In this document: positions 34,882 to 43,114 of the stretch, in pieces
How the letters are laid out: each line of letters begins with the position of its first letter
Position numbering within the stretch: position 1 is the stretch's first letter
From: Thalassolituus sp. UBA1087
GTDB taxonomy: Bacteria > Pseudomonadota > Gammaproteobacteria > Pseudomonadales > Oceanobacteraceae
Assembly: GCA_002314145.1 (NCBI GenBank)
Contig: DCCG01000019.1
Location: 1-64,000, forward strand
DNA: 64,000 nt
Reading direction: 5' to 3'
Program-made: the position numbers and the translations under genes
The notes under the pieces: model-generated
What the model was told of the DNA's origin: nothing
The model's database searches: none
The model's input: only the letters and a program-made list of their open reading frames with translations

Positions 34882-35970
34882 ATGACTGAGCAGTTTATTG
34901 ACGAAGCCAAAGCCTTACGCGACAGCGATGCCTTTGATATTCAGGCCGTCCATAACTGGTTAAAGGCACAGGGCCATGATTATGGTGATGAACTCCCGGC
35001 GGTAAAGCAGTTTTCCGGCGGTGCATCCAACCTGACCTACCACCTGAAATATGCGGATAACTTTGCCCACAACGATCTGATTCTGCGCCGTCCGCCCTCC
35101 GGCCACAAAGCGGCGGGTGCCCATGATATGAAGCGCGAATACAACACCATGGCGCGCCTCAGACCTGTGTACCCTTATGTGCCGGAAATGATCGCCTTCT
35201 GCGAAGACCAGAGTGTACTGGGCAGTGATTTTTATATTATGGAACGCATGCGCGGCATTATTCCGCGTGGCAATCTGCCCAAAGGCATGAAACTGTCAGA
35301 GCAGCAGGCACGGGCCCTCTGCATGTCAGTGATCGATAAACTGATCGATCTGCATCAGGTGGATTACCAGGCCGCCGGCCTTGATGATTTAGGCAAAGGC
35401 GCAGGTTATGTGCAGCGTCAGGTAGAAGGCTGGAGCAGCCGCTATACCAAATCGAAAACCTGGAATGTACCTGGCTTTAAAAAAACCATGCAATGGCTGC
35501 AGGCCAACCAGCCAGCGGATGTCAAAACCTGCATAATTCATAATGATTACCGCATGGATAACCTGGTTCTGAATGCCGACAACCCAGGCGAAATCATCGG
35601 CGTACTGGACTGGGAAATGGCCACACTCGGTGACCCTCTGATGGATCTCGGCGGTGCCCTGGCCTATTGGGTACAGGCTGATGATGACAAACTGATGCGT
35701 TCCATCCGCCGTCAGCCAAGCCATTTGCCGGGTATGCTCACGCGCCAGGAAATCGTTGACTACTACTGCGAAAAAATGGGCTTTGATGCCAGACTCTGGC
35801 CGTTTTACGAAGTCTTTGGTCTGTTCCGCCTGGCCGTTATTGTGCAGCAGATTTACTACCGTTATCACCATAAACAGACGGATAATCCGGCGTTTAAAAA
35901 CTTCTGGTTTTTTGTTCACTACCTGAACTGGCGCTGCAAAAAAATTATCCGGCAGTCGGGTACAAAATAA
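34882..35970 (+). CDS. Aminoglycoside-phosphotransferase-fold kinase (ACAD10/11-type, LvaA-like)
   Basis: 362 residues. APH-fold kinase: nucleotide loop KQFSGGASNLTYHL, RRPPSG block, FYIMERMRG hinge, Brenner motif IHNDYRMDN (catalytic Asp/Asn) and VLDWEMATLGDPLMDLG (metal-binding DWE). This subgroup is fused to, or sits beside, acyl-CoA dehydrogenases; in levulinate catabolism the homologue phosphorylates a 4-hydroxyacyl-CoA. The small LvaB partner is not seen nearby. The phosphatase-like gene begins right at its stop. Confidence 0.88.
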   Translation: MTEQFIDEAKALRDSDAFDIQAVHNWLKAQGHDYGDELPAVKQFSGGASNLTYHLKYADNFAHNDLILRRPPSGHKAAGAHDMKREYNTMARLRPVYPYVPEMIAFCEDQSVLGSDFYIMERMRGIIPRGNLPKGMKLSEQQARALCMSVIDKLIDLHQVDYQAAGLDDLGKGAGYVQRQVEGWSSRYTKSKTWNVPGFKKTMQWLQANQPADVKTCIIHNDYRMDNLVLNADNPGEIIGVLDWEMATLGDPLMDLGGALAYWVQADDDKLMRSIRRQPSHLPGMLTRQEIVDYYCEKMGFDARLWPFYEVFGLFRLAVIVQQIYYRYHHKQTDNPAFKNFWFFVHYLNWRCKKIIRQSGTK

Positions 35971-36666
35971 GTGGCCAGTATTTATTTAGTACGCCACGGC
36001 CAGGCAGGCTTCGGCAAAATCAATTATGACCAGCTGTCAGATACCGGGCACATGCAGGGTGAACTGGTGGGTAAATCACTGGCCATGCGCGGCGTGGAAG
36101 CTCAGCTGGTTATTCATGGCAGTATGCAGCGTCACCGCGAAACCCTGCAGGGCGCGCAGAAATACTGGCAGGCCTACGGCCCGGTGCATGAAATGTCAGG
36201 CTTTAATGAATTCGACTCTGACGATGTCATCGCCTGCGCCTATCCGCAATTCAGAAACAAAGCGGTACTGGGTGCCTGGGTTATGTCGCAGCCGGATAAA
36301 CGTAAAGCCTTTCAGGAATTATTTGCCAAAGCAGTGGCTCGCTGGACGACAGGGCAACACGACGATGATTATATCGAATCCTGGTCCTGTTTTACCGACC
36401 GGGTAAAGGAAGCTCTGCAACAACTGATCGAACAGGCCAATGGCAAGCATGCCGTCGTCTTTACCTCAGGCGGACCAATCACCGCCATAGCCCAACAGTG
36501 TCTGGCACTGAGCAACGAAAAAGCCTTTGACCTTAACTGGACCTTATTAAACGGCGGCATCACGCAACTTTTATACAGCCGCTCAAGCGGCAAACTCAGC
36601 CTTGCTTCATTCAATGAACAACAACATCTGGCCCAGGCCGGAAAACATTTTCTGACATACAGATAA
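35971..36666 (+). CDS. Histidine phosphatase (phosphoglycerate mutase fold) family protein
   Basis: 231 residues, GTG start immediately after the preceding TAA. The catalytic block YLVRHGQAGFG carries the RHG motif with the phospho-accepting His; second-half residues in VFTSGGPITA, where the usual GH is replaced by GG, so activity may be altered. The same gene sits in ACAD/APH clusters elsewhere. Function in the pathway unknown. Confidence 0.85.
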   Translation: MASIYLVRHGQAGFGKINYDQLSDTGHMQGELVGKSLAMRGVEAQLVIHGSMQRHRETLQGAQKYWQAYGPVHEMSGFNEFDSDDVIACAYPQFRNKAVLGAWVMSQPDKRKAFQELFAKAVARWTTGQHDDDYIESWSCFTDRVKEALQQLIEQANGKHAVVFTSGGPITAIAQQCLALSNEKAFDLNWTLLNGGITQLLYSRSSGKLSLASFNEQQHLAQAGKHFLTYR

Positions 36667-36695
36667 ACTGTTAATAACAAAACGGGAGCCCAGCA

Positions 36696-37481
36696 ATGAC
36701 AACTCAAGCCAAGAAACCCGAAGACCTGTTTAACCTTTCCGGCCGCGTTGCCCTGGTCACTGGTGCCAGCCGTGGCATCGGCGAAGCCATTGCCAAACTG
36801 CTGGCTTCCAGTGGCGCCCACGTGATTGTATCCAGCCGTAAAATTGACGGCTGCCAGCGTGTGGCTGATGAAATCAACACAGCCGGCGGCAGCTCAGAAG
36901 CGCTCGCCTGCCACATCGGTGAAATGGACCAGATTGAAAACTGCTTTAACACCATTGAAGAAAAGCACGGCAAACTGGATATCCTCATTAACAACGCCGC
37001 CGCCAACCCTTACTTCGGCCATGTTCTGGATACTGACCTTAACGCCTTCCAGAAAACCGTCGATGTGAATATCCGCGGCTATTTCTTTATGTCAGTGGCC
37101 GGTGGCAAATTAATGAAGAAAAACGGTGGCGGCTCTATCGTCAACGTCGCCTCCGTTAATGGCGTTATTCCCGGCGATATGCAGGGCATCTACTCCATCA
37201 CCAAATCCGCCGTGATCGGCATGACCAAAACCTTCGCCAAAGAATGTGCACAGGAAGGCATCCGCGTGAATGCACTGCTGCCGGGCCTGACCGACACCAA
37301 ATTCGCCAGCACCCTGACCAGCAACGACGCCATCCTGAAAATGGCGATGATGCATATCCCCATGAAGCGGGTCGCCATGCCGGAAGAAATGGCCGGTACC
37401 GTGCTGTATCTGGCGTCCGATGCGTCCAGCTATACAACGGGTGCAGCGATTAATGTGGACGGGGGTTATTTGCTGGTTTGA
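36696..37481 (+). CDS. SDR family oxidoreductase
   Basis: 261 residues. TGASRGIG cofactor loop, NNAA in place of NNAG, catalytic Ser in NVASVNGV and YSITKSAV (Tyr/Lys), and end GAAINVDGGYLLV. Resembles FabG-like and DHRS4-like reductases. Last gene of the operon: 29 bp after the phosphatase-like gene and followed by a terminator. Confidence 0.9.
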   Translation: MTTQAKKPEDLFNLSGRVALVTGASRGIGEAIAKLLASSGAHVIVSSRKIDGCQRVADEINTAGGSSEALACHIGEMDQIENCFNTIEEKHGKLDILINNAAANPYFGHVLDTDLNAFQKTVDVNIRGYFFMSVAGGKLMKKNGGGSIVNVASVNGVIPGDMQGIYSITKSAVIGMTKTFAKECAQEGIRVNALLPGLTDTKFASTLTSNDAILKMAMMHIPMKRVAMPEEMAGTVLYLASDASSYTTGAAINVDGGYLLV

Positions 37482-37505
37482 TCCATTAACCAGTTTTTAA
37501 CCTTT

Positions 37506-37533
37506 ATAAAGCGGGCAATGCCCGCTTTTTTAT
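37506..37533 (+). terminator. Terminator ending the acyl-CoA dehydrogenase operon
   Basis: Stem AAGCGGGC / GCCCGCTT with loop AAT and a T6 run, 27 bp after the SDR stop. Confidence 0.9.
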
Positions 37534-37630
37534 TGCCGGACAGGGAGGGCATAAATTCTCCTGCCCCGCATGAGCCGAACACAAAGCAATTGAAGTATTA
37601 TTTGTCACTTTTTGTGTGCTTTATTAGCAT

Positions 37631-37966
37631 TTACCTTTCAATGATACCTTTTAGTTCTTCACTGTCTTTTAAGCGAAAGCATTTATAAAGGTTAACATCA
37701 ATATTATTTTTTGTTTTTACATCAGGATGGTAGTCTTTAATAAAAAGAGAGATCTCCTGGAATTTCTCTATAGATTCACCCGACATCTCGACAATACCAC
37801 CAGAAATACTACGGATATCTTTAGTGTCATAACCCTTATTCTCAAAGTACCAATACAGACAGTTAGCTTGAGAATACTCATATAAGCTACTTTCTAATGT
37901 AATTTCCTTAGACGCACATGAACATAACAAAGCCGGTATAATGACAATAAGAAAGTATTTAGCCAT
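37631..37966 (-). CDS. Probable Tai4-like type VI amidase immunity lipoprotein
   Basis: 111 residues from ATG 37966, which overlaps the effector stop by one base (TAATG) and has GGAGG eight bases upstream. Lipoprotein signal MAKYFLIVIIPALLCSC. The mature part is helical and acidic; QANCLYWYF and the end VNLYKCFRLKDSEELKGIIE resemble the paired Cys and KCLD-xxxSKEL block of Tai4 immunity proteins. Position directly after a Tae4-type toxin supports this. AT-rich compared with neighbours, as expected for acquired DNA. Family match by eye only. Confidence 0.6.
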   Translation of the reverse strand: MAKYFLIVIIPALLCSCASKEITLESSLYEYSQANCLYWYFENKGYDTKDIRSISGGIVEMSGESIEKFQEISLFIKDYHPDVKTKNNIDVNLYKCFRLKDSEELKGIIER

Positions 37967-38454
37967 TAGAATGCCTCCCAAAAAAGTATCTGGCTTGCCT
38001 TATCACCATAATCAGACCCTACACAGGAAATCCCGTTCCAAAGGTCGGCATGGCCTGTTGCATCAGACCACCCTGATACCTCGAAAATTATGATGCCTTT
38101 CTTACCTGCAAGATCCCGTTTATAGCTATTGGGATCAACTATTCTTGGCTGTCCGTACGTCTCTTTTAAATATTGTGTAATAATTTTCACTCGATAAATA
38201 TACCAAAGCTTTTTCCCACCGGAGGAGACTTGAACAACATCATTCCCATTACTATCTTTTGTTTTGTAGAAAGGGATTTCATGTTCACTCCCAGATAAAT
38301 TTAGCGTTTTTGATATTCTGGTTGCACAAGCATTACTAAACACACCAATATCATAATTAAGCTTGACTTTACCCCCTATCTCAGTGAACACCTCTCCAGC
38401 AGGTTTATTAGGGAAGTTATCCAGTAATGACTTCCACTGTGGTAATTTTTTCAT
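37966..38454 (-). CDS. Tae4-family type VI secretion amidase effector
   Basis: 162 residues from ATG 38454 (AAGGAG seven bases upstream; another ATG one codon earlier). Tae4 landmarks in order: GGKVKLN, NACATRISK with catalytic Cys43, WYIYRVKIITQYLKETYG, KKGIIIFEVSGWSDATG and HADLWNG with catalytic His135. NlpC/P60-like enzymes of this family cut the D-Glu-mDAP bond of rival cell walls after type VI delivery. No secretion signal, as usual for these effectors. No type VI structural genes, VgrG or PAAR are in the window, so this is an orphan pair. Confidence 0.82.
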   Translation of the reverse strand: MKKLPQWKSLLDNFPNKPAGEVFTEIGGKVKLNYDIGVFSNACATRISKTLNLSGSEHEIPFYKTKDSNGNDVVQVSSGGKKLWYIYRVKIITQYLKETYGQPRIVDPNSYKRDLAGKKGIIIFEVSGWSDATGHADLWNGISCVGSDYGDKASQILFWEAF

Positions 38455-38529
38455 CATTTCTCCTTAAGATGATATGAATGCTTACGCAAAGCGCAGCGGC
38501 AACTGTAAACCCTCCGCTGGCGCGTCTTG

Positions 38530-39438
38530 TTAATCGCCATTGCTCGCCTCTCGATGAGTCTCAACCAGGAAAACAGCAAGCGTAGACGCTGCTCCTACGG
38601 CCAACTTGGCATGTCTTGGGCCAAGGCCTTTATGCGATGCAGTCTTACCATGCCCAGTGCCGTATTTATTTCTAAGAGCCGCAATACCATTTGTAATCGT
38701 GGCTAAGTTGCTCAATAAAACACGAATAATGTCTACGGCTTTCGCTTCGTCCGATATATCTTTCGGAGTTAGCTTCAGCTCCTTGACGGTACGCTTAACC
38801 AATTTCCTCAAGTCGTCGTTTTTTGGCGGCTCTATTCCTCGCTCACTGAGAATTGTTTTACAACATGTTTCCAGTAGCTCTTTTGCAGTACCGATAGCAA
38901 GGCCGGGGTCATTGAGTACTGCAGCCTCCATTCTTGTGATCTGCTGAGAAACATAGACAACATCACTGCCGCTTAAAGACTCTTTTGCAGCACCGACCCC
39001 TGCGACAGAGACAACTCCTGCGTTACGACCTATATAGATGGGTTTTCCTGATATTCTTGTCCTTTCAGCGATTTCAAAACCATCATTAACTAAGAAGCTA
39101 TTGTATAGTTGGACAAGCTTTTGGCATTCCGTGACATCCGGACGCACGACAGGATGCACAGATTCAGCCAAGAATTTTAAAAGGATCTCGTCATCACCAT
39201 TCATAAGGTGGAAGCGACGATCATAAAATACCCAGTCATCCTTCCAGTCATAGTTGTTAACCCTATGCTGCCAGATGTCTCCAGCAGCATCAGGAAATCG
39301 TTGATCTGTCGACGGTAAAGAGTTCAAGTCAAACAGACGTGAAAGAAATTCGGATTCCTCCAGCGTACCCGCCCAGTTGACCTTTTCCATAGCCATTGCA
39401 TTGAAGAGATCTTTTCTAGTGATCTGGGTAATTTTCAT
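38530..39438 (-). CDS. AbiJ-like abortive-infection protein (AbiJ N-terminal and Abi_C domains)
   Basis: 302 residues. The N-terminal region (about 1-115; ITRKDLFNAM, VNWAGTLEESEFLSRLFDL, DIWQHRVNNYDWKDDWVFYD) resembles the AbiJ N-terminal domains. The C-terminal region (about 165-300; IGTAKELLETCCKTILSERG, LLSNLATITNGIAALRNKYG, RHAKLAVGAASTLAVFLVET) matches the Abi_C domain, a HEPN-like helical module. AbiJ-class proteins give phage resistance through growth arrest or death. No antitoxin gene is adjacent. Lies between the KTSC gene and the effector pair on the same strand. Confidence 0.75.
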   Translation of the reverse strand: MKITQITRKDLFNAMAMEKVNWAGTLEESEFLSRLFDLNSLPSTDQRFPDAAGDIWQHRVNNYDWKDDWVFYDRRFHLMNGDDEILLKFLAESVHPVVRPDVTECQKLVQLYNSFLVNDGFEIAERTRISGKPIYIGRNAGVVSVAGVGAAKESLSGSDVVYVSQQITRMEAAVLNDPGLAIGTAKELLETCCKTILSERGIEPPKNDDLRKLVKRTVKELKLTPKDISDEAKAVDIIRVLLSNLATITNGIAALRNKYGTGHGKTASHKGLGPRHAKLAVGAASTLAVFLVETHREASNGD

Positions 39439-39454
39439 GTCGACCTTTATCGAT

Positions 39455-39525
39455 TAATGCCACAGGTGCGCGAAGCCAGTCCAGACCTCGAAGTGGACAG
39501 CGTGCCCGGCCTTGTTAAAAGGTGA
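39455..39525 (-). other. attC-like remnant between KTSC and Abi genes
   Basis: On the minus strand, just after the KTSC stop, TTTTAACAAGGCC pairs loosely with CCTGTGGCATTAATC about 60 bases later, enclosing a GTCCA/TGGAC stem. ACAAGGC against GCCTGT leaves one extra A, as in attC recombination sites. The expected G of the GTTRRRY core is an A here, so at best it is degenerate. Confidence 0.3.
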
Positions 39526-39530
39526 TTGAA

Positions 39531-39737
39531 CTAACAATCGTATTTATCCTTTATATGATCATGATAATAGCGGCCAATAGATCTGGCACCTACAAACTCG
39601 TTGAACACATGTTCTGGTACTCTACAGAATGTGTAGTATGGATCGCTATCTTCAAAGTCGATGTACATTCTATTAGTTGACGAATCGTACCCGATTTTTC
39701 TAATGGCTGATGAACTTACGGTTACCCAATAGGTCAT
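39531..39737 (-). CDS. KTSC-domain protein, 68 aa
   Basis: Start at ATG 39737 (AAGGAG six bases upstream). A single KTSC domain: VSSSAIRKIGYDSSTNRMYI at about 5-24, then FEDSDPYYTFCRVPEHVFNE and GRYYHDHIKDKY. KTSC domains occur alone or at the ends of nucleases and lysyl-tRNA-synthetase-like proteins. The free-standing form is of unknown function and common in mobile DNA. In this copy the last domain residue is Tyr rather than the name-giving Cys. Confidence 0.85.
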   Translation of the reverse strand: MTYWVTVSSSAIRKIGYDSSTNRMYIDFEDSDPYYTFCRVPEHVFNEFVGARSIGRYYHDHIKDKYDC

Positions 39738-40077
39738 GATCACTCCTTTGACTTTTAACAGTTTTATTCATGCGCATGTGTGTTTTGCACAGGCCTGCCC
39801 CGACCAACGCATATCCGTATCTAAACCACTGATTTTCCGTAATTATTCCTAGCTGTTTATACAAACCTTGTAGGAGTAAACGCTCATGCGCAAAGACCCT
39901 ACTCCAGCTTGCATATCAACCCCATCCATCAAAATTTAATTATTTGATAATCAATGGCTTACGCCCCGATCTAGCAAAGCGCGCCGGTAAAACGCAACAA
40001 AGCGTGCTCTGATTGCTTACTGATTGCTTATACGGAGAAAATATACTGGATGGTACCGACAGATCAGTCAATATAAG
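39738..40077. other. AT-rich gap upstream of the KTSC gene
   Basis: No coding frame that I trust. Contains the inverted repeat GTTTATACAAAC (39856-39867) and, at 40008-40030, two direct copies of TGATTGCTTA. It may hold the island's promoter or a lost recombination site. Nothing identifiable. Confidence 0.4.
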
Positions 40078-40140
40078 ATGGTGCCATGGTGCCATGGTGC
40101 CATGGTGCCATGGTGCCATGGTGCCATGGTGCCATGGTGC
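40078..40140. repeat. Tandem array of the octamer GTGCCATG (about 7.5 perfect copies)
   Basis: 63 bases of uninterrupted GTGCCATG repeats, perfect in every copy. Contains CCATGG each period. No stop codon arises in any of the six frames. It lies between the accessory island and the htpX terminator. Confidence 0.95.
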
Positions 40141-40184
40141 TCCACTAATGATGTGTCGACCGCCCTGATACTATCAACCACCCA

Positions 40185-40210
40185 CAAAAAAGCCGGGCAT
40201 CGCCCGGCTT
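40185..40210 (-). terminator. htpX terminator
   Basis: Stem AGCCGGGC / GCCCGGCT with loop ATC; on the minus strand it is followed by T6. 44 bp past the htpX stop. Confidence 0.88.
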
Positions 40211-40253
40211 CTGTTTTCTTCTGTTTTGTTAACGCCAAAGCGTCAACCTGTTA

Positions 40254-41144
40254 TCAACGCGCCCCATAACGCTCGCGCAGAGCATTAATACGCACATCCA
40301 GCGGCGGGTGAGTAGAGAACAGCGCCGCGAATTTACCTTCGCCACGGATGCCAAAGGCCACCAGCTCACCATTCAGTTCACTCGGCTGGTCGTAGCTTTG
40401 CTGCAGGGCAGCCAGTGCGCTGACCATAGCCGCTGGGGATACCAGTTCAGCACCAGCCTGGTCGGCACGGAATTCCCGGCGGCGGCTGAACCAGGCGACG
40501 ATGGTGGAGGCCAGAATACCCAGCACGATTTCGGCGATAATGGTGGTCACGAAGAAGGCGATACCCGGGCCGTTTTCATTTTTGAATACGGCTTTATCCA
40601 CAAAGTTACCGATGATGCGGGCGAAGAACATCACAAAGGCGTTCACCACGCCCTGAATCAGCGCCAGGGTGATCATATCGCCGTTGGCCACGTGGCCGAT
40701 CTCGTGGCCCAGAACGGCTTTCACCTGATCTTTATCCATACGTTGCAACAGGCCGGTAGACACAGCAACCAGTGCGTTGTTGCGGTTCCAGCCGGTGGCG
40801 AAGGCATTCGGTGCGGACGAGGAAAAAATTCCCACTTCCGGCATACCGATACCGGCCTTGTCGGCCAGTTCCTGGACGGTACTGAGCAGCCATTGCTCAC
40901 CTGAGTTCTGCGGCTGGTCAATGATCTGCACCCGCATGCCCCATTTGGCCATGGTTTTGGATAACAACAGGGAGATAACCGACCCTACCATGCCGAACAC
41001 TAAACAGAATATCAGCAGGTTGGTCAGGTTCAGACCTGTGCCACTGCTTTGCAGGTAACTGCCCACACCCAGCAGCGACAGGGTAATACTGGCGACAAAA
41101 ATCACCGCCAGGTTGGTGGCAAGAAACAACACAATACGCAGCAT
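40254..41144 (-). CDS. htpX: Protease HtpX
   Basis: 296 residues from ATG 41144 (GAGG nine bases upstream; E. coli HtpX has 293). MLRIVLFLATNLAVIF membrane helix, second helix about 35-55, zinc motif VLGHEIGHVANGD with HExxH, further helices about 155-215, and the third ligand Glu in SRRREFRADQAGAEL. An inner-membrane metalloprotease for quality control of membrane proteins. The frame extends upstream to 41216 without support. Confidence 0.96.
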   Translation of the reverse strand: MLRIVLFLATNLAVIFVASITLSLLGVGSYLQSSGTGLNLTNLLIFCLVFGMVGSVISLLLSKTMAKWGMRVQIIDQPQNSGEQWLLSTVQELADKAGIGMPEVGIFSSSAPNAFATGWNRNNALVAVSTGLLQRMDKDQVKAVLGHEIGHVANGDMITLALIQGVVNAFVMFFARIIGNFVDKAVFKNENGPGIAFFVTTIIAEIVLGILASTIVAWFSRRREFRADQAGAELVSPAAMVSALAALQQSYDQPSELNGELVAFGIRGEGKFAALFSTHPPLDVRINALRERYGAR

Positions 41145-41367
41145 GCGCAAATCCTCGTTCAATAGTAGGGAAAAATCGTCAGACATCAGAATTGGTGTTT
41201 TTGCACCGCTTTTCAAGATCCTGCGAATGAAAAAAAGTGTCAGGATCAGCCGCCGGGGCCGTTACTGATAAAAGACAGATTGCTTATAAACAAGCTGTCT
41301 TAACAGAATGAAATCAGTGCCGATAATGTTTTATACCCCCGGAAAACACAGGCACGGACGCAGGCTT

Positions 41368-43047
41368 ATGGCATCACCTCCCTCTTTCTTACCAATACCC
41401 GGGCTGGCTCAGGCCGGCAATTTTACTTACACCACGCCCAGACCTGAGGGCCTGCTGGCGCAGGGGCCGGAAGTCGCCATTGAGGCGGGTCTGTATGTGC
41501 CGACGCCGACCGAGGAGTTGAATTCAACCTATAAAGCGGCGGAAGAGAGGGTCTTCTGGCAATCCGACAGCGTGGCCTCGGCCTTTATACCGGAGGACGC
41601 AACAGAAGAAGTTCCTGCGCCCCGCGAGCGGCGTATGGTGTCGGCCAGCAACAGCTTCGGCCAGCCGGAGAGTCTGCGCCCCGGCAGCCAGTTGCTGAGT
41701 TTTCTGGCCAGTGGCCAGAGCAGTTATCAATCGGTGAGTGGCCGATATGGCAGCGTTGAGGACGGCACCCGTGCACCCCTGACGGAAGTGAATAATGTGC
41801 GCATGCTGTATGGCCACAGTGAAGAGAAATCCACCCTCACTTTCACCACCCGCTCCGGCCGCGAGCTGACCATGTCGTTAACCCATCAGGTGGGTTTTGG
41901 CCGCACAGAAGACGAGCGCATCATCAGTGTCGACCGCTGGCTGACGGAATTCTCTGTGGACGAACCTCTGAGCGAAGCCGAAGCCCTGGAAGTGGTAAAG
42001 CTGGCCAGCGCGCTGGATGAAATCAGTAACCGCTATATCGGCACCGGCAAATTCAGCCTGCAACGGCTGGATCTGGGCAGTCTGACGGAAATCACCGATA
42101 TCCGTTTTGAACTGCAGGGCATGGGCGACAGCAAAGGTAGCGACCTGCTGCAGGTTAACTACAGCAACCATGCGGATGAGCGGCAACTTGAAGTACTGCT
42201 GCACAAAGACAAACTGCAGCAAACCCTCAGCAAAGATGGCTGGGCCACACTGGGAACGGAGGAGCGCCGCGAACAGAGCAGGCAGCAGTTTCTGGCATTA
42301 ATTCAGGATACCGCCGACCGCGGCGATGCCACGCAGCAGCAACTGGCACTGATGCGTGAAGCCTTCAGCCTGCTGCATGAAGCTGACCCGGGCGACAGAG
42401 AAGCAGGGCAGAAAACAACCGCAAGTGGCACCACAGTGGCGAACGAAACCGGCACACCCGAGATAACAGGTGATGATCATAAAGCGCCGGAGTTTGCGGC
42501 TGACAGTGCCAAACTTCTCAGCGGCCTGCAGGACTTTACCTTCTCTTTTATCGCCGAGACAGAAACGCCTAACTCTGATCCGCTCCGCGCTGATGAAAAA
42601 GTCAGCTTCAATGTGGAGTTTGCTCAGCAGACCGAAGGCAATAAGGAAGAAGCCGGCAGTTTTAACCTGCGCCAGACGCTCGCTTATGAAATGTCGGCCA
42701 GTTATTACGAGCCACTGCCGAAGCTGGAGCGGGTGGATTTTGATAAACAGAATTACCAGTACATCGAAACCCAGGCCAGTGCCACTCAGGTAACGGACAT
42801 TGGCTATAAGGATTTTGAGATCGCCCACGCCAGCATGATTCATCAGAACGAATGGGAAGAATCACGCCGTGTTTATCATCTGGGCGAACTGGCGCAGCAC
42901 ATCCGCGATGGTGATCAACAAATGGCGGTAACCGACCTCACCGACAGCCTGAAGGTACAGCAGGAGCAGGTACAGCACCTGCATAGTCAGCGTATGATCG
43001 ACGAATTACTCGAGCATCAGTTTTTAGCCCCATGGCAGCGTGGATAG
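41368..43047 (+). CDS. Large hypothetical protein, 559 aa, unrecognised
   Basis: Not recognised. Starts MASPPSFLPIPGLAQAG at 41368 (AGG five bases upstream); an ATG at 41308 would add 20 basic residues. No signal peptide or membrane helix, so probably cytoplasmic. Proline-rich first 80 residues, then a predicted beta-rich region about 140-290 (TLTFTTRSGRELTMSL, FELQGMGDSKGS), a polar linker 350-400, a repeat-like second beta region (KLLSGLQDFTFSFIAETE, KVSFNVEFAQQ) and a helical C-terminus (LKVQQEQVQHLHSQRMIDEL). Codon use looks native. It stands alone between htpX and the thiamine operon. Confidence 0.72.
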   Translation: MASPPSFLPIPGLAQAGNFTYTTPRPEGLLAQGPEVAIEAGLYVPTPTEELNSTYKAAEERVFWQSDSVASAFIPEDATEEVPAPRERRMVSASNSFGQPESLRPGSQLLSFLASGQSSYQSVSGRYGSVEDGTRAPLTEVNNVRMLYGHSEEKSTLTFTTRSGRELTMSLTHQVGFGRTEDERIISVDRWLTEFSVDEPLSEAEALEVVKLASALDEISNRYIGTGKFSLQRLDLGSLTEITDIRFELQGMGDSKGSDLLQVNYSNHADERQLEVLLHKDKLQQTLSKDGWATLGTEERREQSRQQFLALIQDTADRGDATQQQLALMREAFSLLHEADPGDREAGQKTTASGTTVANETGTPEITGDDHKAPEFAADSAKLLSGLQDFTFSFIAETETPNSDPLRADEKVSFNVEFAQQTEGNKEEAGSFNLRQTLAYEMSASYYEPLPKLERVDFDKQNYQYIETQASATQVTDIGYKDFEIAHASMIHQNEWEESRRVYHLGELAQHIRDGDQQMAVTDLTDSLKVQQEQVQHLHSQRMIDELLEHQFLAPWQRG

Positions 43048-43100
43048 CCATGCCCGGCGGGTAAACTGGCACCCCCTCTGGGCATCGGTGTCTTTTTCAG

Positions 43101-43106
43101 TATAAT
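43101..43106 (+). promoter_or_regulatory. Minus-10 element (TATAAT) of the thiamine operon
   Basis: Perfect TATAAT placed so that transcription would begin about 43113, two bases before the riboswitch P1 helix. No good minus-35 match. Confidence 0.6.
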
Positions 43107-43114
43107 CGGTCCCG

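Noticed and set aside
40078..40140. CRISPR-like appearance of the repeat array
   Set aside because: Direct head-to-tail octamers without spacers; not a CRISPR.
40024..40269. 81-codon plus-strand frame translating the octamer array as VPWCHGAM repeats
   Set aside because: The array is stop-free in every frame, so openness is not evidence; there is no ribosome site, only a TTG start, and the frame runs through the htpX terminator.
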